64,000 bases of DNA from Brevibacterium epidermidis NBRC 14811 (lineage in GTDB: Bacteria; Actinomycetota; Actinomycetes; Actinomycetales; Brevibacteriaceae). The notes under the pieces are model-generated. The model made no database searches, was not told the origin of the DNA, and was given only the letters and a program-made list of their open reading frames with translations. This document shows positions 58,101-64,000 of the stretch, in pieces (position 1 is the first letter of the stretch; every line of letters starts with the position of its first letter). The stretch covers positions 1 through 64,000 of the forward strand of contig NZ_BCSJ01000018.1 in assembly GCF_001570805.1 (NCBI RefSeq). Direction: 5' to 3'. Made by a program: the position numbers and the translations under genes.

Positions 58101-59035
58101 GTGTTGTCGCCCATCATCTTCTCGAGTTCGGGCAGCTTGTCGGCCACCGCGTGTGAGACGTCGACGGTGTTCGCGTCGGATTCCTTCATCACCGACACGG
58201 ACAGCGACGGCTGTCCGTTGGTGCGCGAGATCGATTCGACGGGCTCGTCGACGAGCTTGACGTCGGCGACGTCGGAGACCTGGATCGGTCCGTCCTTGCC
58301 GGAGATGACGAGGTCCTTGATCGCATCGATCGAGCGGATGCGCGTGCCGACCTCGACCGGGGCCGTGCCGTCGGCGCCCTTGAGCTCACCCGCCGAGGTG
58401 GGGACGCCGTTGGATTGGAGGATTCCGGCCACCTCGTCGAGGTTGGCTCCTTCGTCCTCGAGATCGTCACGACGGATGCTGATCTCGACCTGTTTGGTCT
58501 TCGCACCGGCGATCTGCACCTGGGAGACTCCGTCGACCTTCTTCAGCTCCGGTTCGACCATGTCCTCGAGATTCGCGGCCAGCTGGTCTTCATCGGCGTC
58601 GGAGGTCACGGAGAGGGCGAGCACCGGAATATCGTCGGTGCCCATCATCATGACGTTCGGTTCGACCCCGTCGGGCAGGGTCGGCTGCACTTGGGAGACC
58701 GCGCGCTGCAGAGCACGGACGACGTCATCGGAGTCGTCGCCGTACTTCGTGCCCACGGTGATCTGCGAACTGCCCGCCGAGGATGTCGAGGTCATGTCCT
58801 CGACTTCGGGCAGTGCGGTCAGCGCCCCTTCGAGGGGGTCGGTGACTTCGGATTCGACGGCCTCGGGGGTCGCCCCCTCGTAGGAGGCGGTGACCGTGGC
58901 CTGTGGGTTGTCGAGGGATGGGAAGAGCTCTTGCTTGAGGGCACCGGCTCCGATGACGCCGAAGATGACGGCAACGACGGAGATCAGCGCGATGAGCGCC
59001 CGGTTCTTCAAGCTCAGTCGAGTCAGGAAACTCAC
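55196..59035 (-). CDS. RND efflux permease (AcrB/HAE1-like)
   Basis: The 1279-residue permease has the RND layout: TM1 (NRALIALISVVAVIFGVIGA), two large extracellular loops, and two blocks of about six helices, with the TM4 proton-relay region GGETLNMLTLGALTISVGRVVDDSIVV near residue 385. It exceeds the usual ~1040 residues because of a Lys-rich cytoplasmic insert near 495-600, a Gly/Ala repeat near 849-909, and an acidic C-terminal tail of about 95 residues. No membrane-fusion or outer-membrane partner is nearby, as expected for a monoderm. Substrate unknown. Confidence 0.92.
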   Translation of the reverse strand: MSFLTRLSLKNRALIALISVVAVIFGVIGAGALKQELFPSLDNPQATVTASYEGATPEAVESEVTDPLEGALTALPEVEDMTSTSSAGSSQITVGTKYGDDSDDVVRALQRAVSQVQPTLPDGVEPNVMMMGTDDIPVLALSVTSDADEDQLAANLEDMVEPELKKVDGVSQVQIAGAKTKQVEISIRRDDLEDEGANLDEVAGILQSNGVPTSAGELKGADGTAPVEVGTRIRSIDAIKDLVISGKDGPIQVSDVADVKLVDEPVESISRTNGQPSLSVSVMKESDANTVDVSHAVADKLPELEKMMGDNTEFVSAFDQAPFIEQSIHDLLNEGGLGLIFAVLVILVFLLSVRATIITAISIPLSLLIAMVGLWMGGETLNMLTLGALTISVGRVVDDSIVVIEAIRRRHASGGDKFSNILAAVSEVAGAITASTLTTVAVFLPLAFVTGQTGEMFRPFALTATIALLSSLFVALTIVPVLAYWFLRQREAKVKLTRAEKAEIRRSRKSMLSQWRAEKKAAKKADKKRDIVAAGAEAEDTGPRESAVASTRSESAGVAADGPRYGESEDGTEAVDELAGMHSPVTRLQKTYMPVIGFSTKHPIVMILVAVLVLAGTGAMIPQLKTELFGDTGQDSLQISQTFDPGTDLDEASKQAEKVEDILADTADVDNYQLSLGGTTFGFTDDSSLTGTYIVNTKSGVSAQSISADLQKQFDDLDGAGDVEVASQSSTPGAQTIDVTLTATDPEELEDATKKVSDKLEGVSSAQSVTSDIAAVQPVIEVKVDHEKAAEENLTEASIGQYVQRAMHGQQIGEVVIDDVSHSVLLFDRNADTVEKLRELKIPGKPEETAPAGGAGAAGAAGGAGGAGGSGDAGAAGGAGAAGGAGGSGDAGAAGGAGGAGGAAGGDPNAGAPVTSEPRFIELDEVADVKEVKTAPTIRHTDSQRSTTVSVTPEGDDLGAVSTEVQSALDEVDLPDTVSVDTGGATQEQNEAFSQLGLAMLAAILIVFVIMVATFKSLLQPLILLVSIPFAATGSVALSLITNTPLGLTSMIGLLMLIGIVVTNAIVLIDLINHFRVRGVDLRTSVVHGARLRYRPILMTAAATIFALLPMALGLTGGGVFISKPLAIVVIGGLVSSTLLTLILVPVLYLLLEGVKERRAEKKYVKNMARGEVLDAAEARANQRETATVPAGAGAAAAGFGEPRTRTEGEAPTEEAAPTADPRSTDSGSTASASDESTDADHGGGGREADAERGSGQETDFTLRSQNPRRDDGDGEPKH

Positions 59036-59176
59036 AGAAGGGGACTTTCTTTGTCGTAGACAGGGCGACGACGCAGAACGCCGACAGAGCCATCCTAGTG
59101 AGTGTCCGCTGAGCCGCCCATGAGGAAAACCTGACTTCTCGGAATCAGAACCGGGGCGCGCCCAGCCGCACCTGCG

Positions 59177-60430
59177 TCACTGAGTCGAAGCCGGCTGCCT
59201 CGGTCGGGTCTCGCGGCCGAAGAACCACAGACCGGCGGCGATGATGCCGAGGACACCGGTGAGCAGGAACGCCCACGAGTAGTCGAAGTGGTCGACGACG
59301 GCTCCGGCGATGATCGGGCCGAGGATCGCTCCGCCGTCGAGGGCCATCTGGTAGCGGGCGAGCACTCGGCCGCCCTTGCGTTCGCGGCCGATGACATCGG
59401 CGACGGTGGCCTGTTGCGCGGGATTGGCCAGGCCGGATCCGACTCCGGCGATGACCGAGAAGGCGAAGAACAGCCAGATCGAGTCGATGAAGGCCAACGC
59501 CGCGGTCGTCACGCCGAGGACGAACAGACCCCATTGGATGAAGGGCTTGCGCCCGACGGTGTCCGCGAAGCGCCCCACGACCGTGACCGCCGAGGCATTG
59601 CCGATGGCGAACATGGTCAGAGCCAGTCCGGCCACGGCCGTATCGGCCTTGAGTGCCTGGATGGCGAAGAGCGGGTAGATGGCCACGCGGATGCCCATCG
59701 CCGACCAGCCTTGGACGAAAGCGGAGATGAGCGCGGAGCGGTAGGCCGAATCCTTCCAGGCTTCCCGGAAGGACATGACTTCCTGCTGCTCCTTGTCCTT
59801 CTCCGCCTCCAGGCGGGCACGCCCGGACTTCGTGGAGGAGCCGAATGAGGCGGTGGAGCCGAGGAAGACGCGGACGACGATGGCGGCGATGAGCAGACCG
59901 ACGGCGTAGATGACGAACGGGATGCGCATCCCCCATCCGGCCATCGCTCCGCCGAGGACGGGGCCGGCGATATTGCCGACAAGGAACGCAGTCGCATAGG
60001 TCGACGAGGCTTTCGCACGGGCGTCGATCGGGGCGAGGCGGACGATGAGCGCCATCGCGGAGACGCTGAACATCGTCGAGCCGATGCCGCCGAGTCCGCG
60101 GAATATCAGCAGCTGCCAGTAGCTCTGGGCGAAGGCGACGGCCGCGGTGGAGGCGGCGACGATGAGGAGGCCGGTGATGTAGATGCGGCGTTCGCCGAAG
60201 GCATCGACGAGGCGGCCCGACGAGGGTGAGAACACGAACCGGAAGAACGCGAACGAGGAGACGACGATGGTTGCGGCGGTGACTCCGAAATTGAAGCTCG
60301 CCGCGAACTGCGGCAGGACGGGAGCGATGATGCCGTACCCCAGGGCCACGATGAAGGCCGCTGCCACGAGGACGTAGATCTCCTTGGGCAGGCGGCGGGT
60401 TTCTGGAGTCTCGGTGTCGGGTGTGCTCAC
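59177..60430 (-). CDS. MFS transporter
   Basis: The 417-residue protein has twelve spans and an MFS opening (IYVLVAAAFIVALGYGIIAPVLPQFAASF) with SSGRLVDAFGERRIYITG as the motif A loop after TM2. It resembles drug/H+ antiporters. GTG start overlaps the nitroreductase stop by GTGA, so it is the third gene of an msrA-nitroreductase-MFS operon. The exported compound is unknown. Confidence 0.88.
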   Translation of the reverse strand: MSTPDTETPETRRLPKEIYVLVAAAFIVALGYGIIAPVLPQFAASFNFGVTAATIVVSSFAFFRFVFSPSSGRLVDAFGERRIYITGLLIVAASTAAVAFAQSYWQLLIFRGLGGIGSTMFSVSAMALIVRLAPIDARAKASSTYATAFLVGNIAGPVLGGAMAGWGMRIPFVIYAVGLLIAAIVVRVFLGSTASFGSSTKSGRARLEAEKDKEQQEVMSFREAWKDSAYRSALISAFVQGWSAMGIRVAIYPLFAIQALKADTAVAGLALTMFAIGNASAVTVVGRFADTVGRKPFIQWGLFVLGVTTAALAFIDSIWLFFAFSVIAGVGSGLANPAQQATVADVIGRERKGGRVLARYQMALDGGAILGPIIAGAVVDHFDYSWAFLLTGVLGIIAAGLWFFGRETRPRQPASTQ

Positions 60431-61293
60431 AGGGTATCGAGGAACTGTTCGGGTTTCGGCAGAGGGCGGGTGCTCGTGGTCAGGCGCTGTCGGTAGCGTT
60501 CGGGAACGGCTCCGATGTAGAACCAGCCCATGAGCAGTTCGTGGTCGTCAAGGCGGTGGAGGCGGCGCACCGATTCGGTGTTCGTCAGGGTTCCCGACCG
60601 CCACATCACTCCCCAGCCTGCTTGCCACAGGGCGAGTTCGAGAAGGTGTCCGGCACCGGCGGCGGTGGCGTGCTGCTCCCATTCGGGAACCTTGTCGTGC
60701 TTGACCGGTGAGGAGACGAGGGCGAGCAGGAGTTCTGCTCGCAGCGGCTTCGTGTTGGTCTCTCCCGGTTTGCGGACCACTCCGGCGGCTTCGTCGAGGG
60801 CCTCGCCGAGGCGGTACCGGTCGTCTCCGCGGATGATGAGGAAGCGCCAGGAGCGCAGGGCCTTGTGGTCAGCGACCGAGGAGATCGAACGGATGATCTC
60901 GAGCAGATCGGAGTCGTTCGGGGTCTCCGGGTCGACCTTCGAGATCGACCGCCTTGTGCTCAGGGCGTGGAGGACGGGATCGGCGACGATGTCGATCGAT
61001 GACGGGACCGAGTAGTCGGGTCCGCGGCGGGTGGACGCGATGGTCGCGGTGCCGGCCTTCGCCGAGGAGGCGGCATCCTCGGCGAGGTCGGTGTTCTTCT
61101 CACTCCGCGCCGAGCGAGCGGTCCGTGCGTCTTGCGCGGCGAGATCCTTCGCCCACGGGCCGGTGTTGCCGTCGAGGAAGTGGGCGCGCACGCGGTCTTT
61201 GGTCACTTCGCAGGCGTCGCCGCTCGCGTCCTTGGACCGTTTGTGGTGCTTGTGTTTGGACTTCTTGCACTTGTCCTTCTTGTGGCTGCCCAT
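60427..61293 (-). CDS. Nitroreductase family protein with basic N-terminal extension
   Basis: The 288-residue protein has a C-terminal FMN nitroreductase domain (from about residue 105: LHALSTRRSISKVDPETP, RSWRFLIIRGDDRYRLG, ALWQAGWGVMWRSG, MGWFYIGAVPE). It reduces nitro-compounds, quinones or flavins. The first ~28 residues hold nine Lys, four His and two Cys, unusual for this family. The ATG at 61293 overlaps the msrA stop (TGATG); an ATG at 61305 is also possible. It shares an operon with msrA and an MFS gene. Confidence 0.85.
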   Translation of the reverse strand: MGSHKKDKCKKSKHKHHKRSKDASGDACEVTKDRVRAHFLDGNTGPWAKDLAAQDARTARSARSEKNTDLAEDAASSAKAGTATIASTRRGPDYSVPSSIDIVADPVLHALSTRRSISKVDPETPNDSDLLEIIRSISSVADHKALRSWRFLIIRGDDRYRLGEALDEAAGVVRKPGETNTKPLRAELLLALVSSPVKHDKVPEWEQHATAAGAGHLLELALWQAGWGVMWRSGTLTNTESVRRLHRLDDHELLMGWFYIGAVPERYRQRLTTSTRPLPKPEQFLDTL

Positions 61294-61823
61294 CAGCTCA
61301 CCCATTCGGCGAACGCGGTGCGTGCCTTGCTGAGTTTCGGGTCGATGATGACACGGCAGTAGCCGTTGCCGGGGTTCTGGGTGTAGAAGTCCTGGTGAAC
61401 ATCCTCGGCGGGATAGAACGTGGCGAGGGGTTCGAGGGTAGTGACGATCGGATCGTCGAACAGGGACTGCGCGGATTCGATGGCTTCGGCGAAATGCTGC
61501 TTCTCGGTTTCGTCACGGTAGAACATGGCCGACCGGTACTGGGTGCCGACGTCGTAGCCCTGACGATTGAGGCTCGTGGGGTCGTGGCCGGTGAAGAACA
61601 GGCCGAGGATGACCTCTTCGGGGACGATGTCGGCGTCGAAGGTCACCTGCAGGGCTTCGGCGTGGCCGGTCATGCCGGAGCAGACCTCGCGGTAGCCGGG
61701 GTTGTCGGTGTGGCCGCCGGTGTAGCCGGAGATCACTTCTCTCACGCCGGTGGTCCGCTGGTAGACGGCGTCGAGGCACCAGAAGCAGCCGGCGCCGAGG
61801 GTGAGGGTATGAAGATCGCTCAT
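61293..61823 (-). CDS. msrA: Peptide methionine sulfoxide reductase MsrA
   Basis: MsrA repairs oxidised methionine (S-epimer) in proteins. The 176-residue protein has the catalytic motif GAGCFWC near residue 11, and the family's GYTGGHTDNPGYREVCSGMTGHAEALQV and DPTSLNRQGYDVGTQYRSA. The C-terminal HQDFYTQNPGNGYCRVIIDPK contains the recycling Cys region. First gene of the msrA-nitroreductase-MFS operon; stop overlaps the next start. Confidence 0.95.
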   Translation of the reverse strand: MSDLHTLTLGAGCFWCLDAVYQRTTGVREVISGYTGGHTDNPGYREVCSGMTGHAEALQVTFDADIVPEEVILGLFFTGHDPTSLNRQGYDVGTQYRSAMFYRDETEKQHFAEAIESAQSLFDDPIVTTLEPLATFYPAEDVHQDFYTQNPGNGYCRVIIDPKLSKARTAFAEWVS

Positions 61824-61874
61824 AATCCGTATAACGATGACACGCTCAGGTTATTCCCGGCACCGGCGGTTCGG

Positions 61875-63050
61875 TCAGTTGCCATCGGTTCGAAAGGTCA
61901 GCTGATCGGGCGCGGGCCACGTCGCCAGCATGGTCGACTGTTCTTCCTCGTCGATGATCTCGAAGCTGCTCCAATAGCCCGCATCGTCTGACTCCTGTTC
62001 GAGCCCCTCGGGGTGAAGCGTTCCCGGCACAGAATCAGCAGGAAGATCATCGGAGACTCTGACCTCGGAATCGGGAGCGCTGAACGAGATTCCGTCGAGA
62101 TAGCCGTTGACGATGCTCAGGCTCAGTTCCATCACAGATGTCGCCCCCGGCTCCTTATCCATGGTGTCTCTGATGCCGACGACTGGGTATGTCTGCGTTC
62201 CCGGGACCACGCGCGGGGATGAAGCAGAGGGATAGACATCGATGCGCTCGATGTCCTCGTCACCGATGACCTCGGCCAGCTGGTCGGGGGCCAGCGTGAT
62301 CGGTTCGTTTCCCGGATACTCAGTACGCGGGTAGTTGACCCAGACGACGAAGCGGGCGGTGTCGAGCTGCTCGGACACAGCCTCAGCGGTGGTCTGCCCT
62401 ATGGGATGCGGCTGTGACAGCAGGAGGTTCACGGACTCCCGGATGTGGGTGGGCAGTTCGATCTCGACCGGTGCGTAGTCGAGGTCCTCGACGTCGTCGG
62501 CCCAGCTCTCGACCTTGTCGATGAGAACGGCTGTCAACGCGACGATTCCGCCGTTGACGACGGCGTTGAGACCGCGGCCGACTCCGCTCGGAAGTTTCTC
62601 ATCGACTTTCTCCGCCAACCGCTCCGTCAGCGGCCAGAGCGCCCAGGAAGCCGCTCCCGCTGCTGCCGCGGTGACCGCATTGAGGAACGCCGGTGACGTC
62701 ACGCTCGCGTGCTCGTCCCACCAGGTATCCGCGTCGGCATCGCTGTCGAGTGCTCCGACGTCAGAGATGTGCGCAGGAGTGGAAGCATATCGGACGGGTC
62801 CGCTGTCTCTGCTGGTGAAGACCTCGAGGAACTCGTTGAGGCCGCTCGATCCACCGACCCGTCCGAGGAAGGCGCTCGACCCGGTCAACCAGGTCAGGCC
62901 CGCATTGGCCAGGGCGTTTCCCGCTCTCAGGCCGGTCTGGCGTTCGGCAGAGACGTCGCGGCGGCGCACCAGTGCGAGGGCACCGGTACCGAGTGCGGCA
63001 GCGGTGCGGACGGTTCGGTGATGACGAAGGGGGATGTCGGGAAGTCGCAT
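61875..63050 (-). CDS. Uncharacterised membrane-associated protein
   Basis: The 391-residue product has no family I recognise. A basic N-terminus (MRLPDIPLRHHRTVRTAAALG) precedes two moderately hydrophobic stretches near 125-150 (NAVTAAAAGAASWALWPL) and 165-190 (AVVNGGIVALTAVLIDKV). The C-terminal half is acidic and beta-rich (PVEIELPTHIRESVNLLLSQP, EDIERIDVYPS), possibly an extracytoplasmic domain. It is a standalone minus-strand gene between def and msrA. Confidence 0.7.
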   Translation of the reverse strand: MRLPDIPLRHHRTVRTAAALGTGALALVRRRDVSAERQTGLRAGNALANAGLTWLTGSSAFLGRVGGSSGLNEFLEVFTSRDSGPVRYASTPAHISDVGALDSDADADTWWDEHASVTSPAFLNAVTAAAAGAASWALWPLTERLAEKVDEKLPSGVGRGLNAVVNGGIVALTAVLIDKVESWADDVEDLDYAPVEIELPTHIRESVNLLLSQPHPIGQTTAEAVSEQLDTARFVVWVNYPRTEYPGNEPITLAPDQLAEVIGDEDIERIDVYPSASSPRVVPGTQTYPVVGIRDTMDKEPGATSVMELSLSIVNGYLDGISFSAPDSEVRVSDDLPADSVPGTLHPEGLEQESDDAGYWSSFEIIDEEEQSTMLATWPAPDQLTFRTDGN

Positions 63051-63137
63051 GTCCTCATCGAAACATGCCCGCCTGTGACGCAGATGAGAGCGGTCAACAG
63101 TCCCGGCGGCGTCCGGACCGGCGACCGCGGCGGAAGT

Positions 63138-63803
63138 TCACATCACCATGCCCGAAGGCAAAGAGAAGCCGAGTTCGGCGGCGGCCTTCTGCGTCGAGGG
63201 GTGGTGCCAGAACTTCGCCACGGATTCGTTCGTCGCCAGGGACCGCATCTCGGCTTTGTCGAGGAAGAGGATCCCGGACAGGTGGTCGGTCTCGTGGGCG
63301 ACGATGCGCGCCGACCAGCCGCTGACCTCCTCGGCGATGGGGTTGCCTTGCAGGTCACGGCCGGTCAAGGCGATTTTGCGCGGACGGGCGACGACGGCCT
63401 GGTAGCCGGGGATCGACAAGCATCCCTCATAGAAGGCGACGTCCTCACCACCGGCGCGTTCGTAACCCGCGTTGAGGACGACTCGCAGCGGCATCGGTTC
63501 CCGCTGCCTGACTTTCGCGACTTCGGGATCGCGGGCGCCGGGATCCTCGGCGACGAACATCGACAGGGCGATGCCCACCTGCGGGGCGGCGAGGCCGACG
63601 CCAGGCGCTGCGAGCATGGTTGCTCGCATCACCTCGGCGAGCTGCTCGAGTTCGGCGTCATCGACCTGCCCGTCGAAGGGGCGGGTGTCGGTGCGCAGGA
63701 CCGGGTCTCCGGCCTCGACGATGGGCGCGGTCCCGTCCCCCGCCTCGGCGGCGGTGAGGACGGCGCGGATCTGGTCGGCGACGAGCGCGTCGGCGGCGTT
63801 CAC
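63138..63803 (-). CDS. def: Peptide deformylase
   Basis: Def removes the formyl group from nascent N-terminal fMet. The 221-residue protein has the three motifs in order: GVGLAAPQVG near residue 69, EGCLSIPG with the metal-binding Cys near 130, and AHETDHLSG with the HExxH zinc or iron ligands near 173. An N-terminal extension of about 25 residues precedes the usual IVEAGDPVLR. The GTG at 63803 lies 13 bases after the next gene's stop codon. Confidence 0.93.
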   Translation of the reverse strand: MNAADALVADQIRAVLTAAEAGDGTAPIVEAGDPVLRTDTRPFDGQVDDAELEQLAEVMRATMLAAPGVGLAAPQVGIALSMFVAEDPGARDPEVAKVRQREPMPLRVVLNAGYERAGGEDVAFYEGCLSIPGYQAVVARPRKIALTGRDLQGNPIAEEVSGWSARIVAHETDHLSGILFLDKAEMRSLATNESVAKFWHHPSTQKAAAELGFSLPSGMVM

Positions 63804-63816
63804 GAGGCGGTGCCCC

Positions 63817-64000
63817 TCAGCTCGCGCGGGCGACGATGAGTTCGGCGTGCTTGAGCAGCGGGGCGTCGATCATCTTGCCCTCGAAGGAAAACGCACCCTT
63901 CTCCGTCTTCGCCAGATCGAGCACGGACTGCGCCCATTTCAGCTGTTCGTCGCTGGGACGGAAGGCGTCGCGGACGACGGGCACGTGATTGGGGTGGATG
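63817..64000 (-). CDS. CitE/HpcH-family CoA ester lyase, C-terminal part only
   Basis: Only the last 61 residues are in the window; the gene continues past the right edge. They read IHPNHVPVVRDAFRPSD, then WAQSVLD, KGAFSFEGKMIDAPLLKHAE and LIVARAS. This is the C-terminus of the HpcH/HpaI aldolase family that includes citrate lyase beta-like and malyl-CoA lyases. The substrate cannot be decided from this fragment. It is upstream of def on the same strand. Confidence 0.85.
   Translation of the reverse strand, partial: IHPNHVPVVRDAFRPSDEQLKWAQSVLDLAKTEKGAFSFEGKMIDAPLLKHAELIVARAS

Overview
The window is about 62-63 % GC and reads as core chromosome of a Gram-positive actinobacterium (Actinomycetota, Micrococcales). 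It carries Lsr2, ClpC, a FolB-FolK fusion, DUF3180 and DUF2520 proteins, two YdbS/YdbT-type PH-domain proteins, a sortase-anchored Tat substrate, a YkoEDC thiamine importer and a short MutY. Brevibacterium or a close relative is my best guess; this is inference from gene content, not a database match. 59 protein genes are called, one of them cut by the right edge. I saw no rRNA, tRNA, CRISPR array, prophage or insertion sequence.

Layout. 31-4202 (minus): glycerol use, glpD > glpF > glpK. 4407-9763 (minus): the methylcitrate operon prpD > prpB > prpC, with an enoyl-CoA hydratase family gene and a Ppx/GppA phosphatase gene in tow. 9960-11601 (plus): a NUDIX-like protein and a tandem universal stress protein with a structured leader. 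11687-14811 (plus): a TPP riboswitch and the ykoE-ykoD-ykoC ECF transporter. 14842-18126 (minus): an uncharacterised protein, an ABM-fold protein, two methyltransferases and a LysR regulator. 18305-21164 (plus): a FAD amine oxidase and an ALDH7-type dehydrogenase, proposed to act on pipecolate or another cyclic amine. 21230-28629: an acyl-CoA synthetase, map, radA, mutY, an ArgA-like acetyltransferase and small proteins.

28736-50759: housekeeping genes. These are clpC, a macrolide phosphotransferase homologue, lsr2, lysS, a membrane-protein operon, folate synthesis (folE, folP, folBK), ftsH, hpt, tilS, a zinc metalloprotease, dacB and ppa. A divergent transporter/cytosine-deaminase-like pair sits between hpt and tilS, which are neighbours in many relatives. 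50966-64000: a VOC protein, a phosphate-starvation PhoX phosphatase with a PHO-box-like site, a CPBP protease, an RND permease, an msrA/nitroreductase/MFS operon, an unknown membrane-associated protein, peptide deformylase and the C-terminus of a CitE/HpcH-family lyase.

No obvious new multi-gene system is present. The most unusual signals are: an 11-base word, CGCCGAGGCGG, found at least 19 times on the two strands; a possible pseudoknot directly before the uspA ribosome binding site; two hairpins in the leader of the FAD oxidase gene; and low-complexity or metal-ligand-rich extensions on FtsH, the RND permease, PhoX and a nitroreductase. Coordinates and motifs were read by eye. Family names come from recalled motifs, not from searches.
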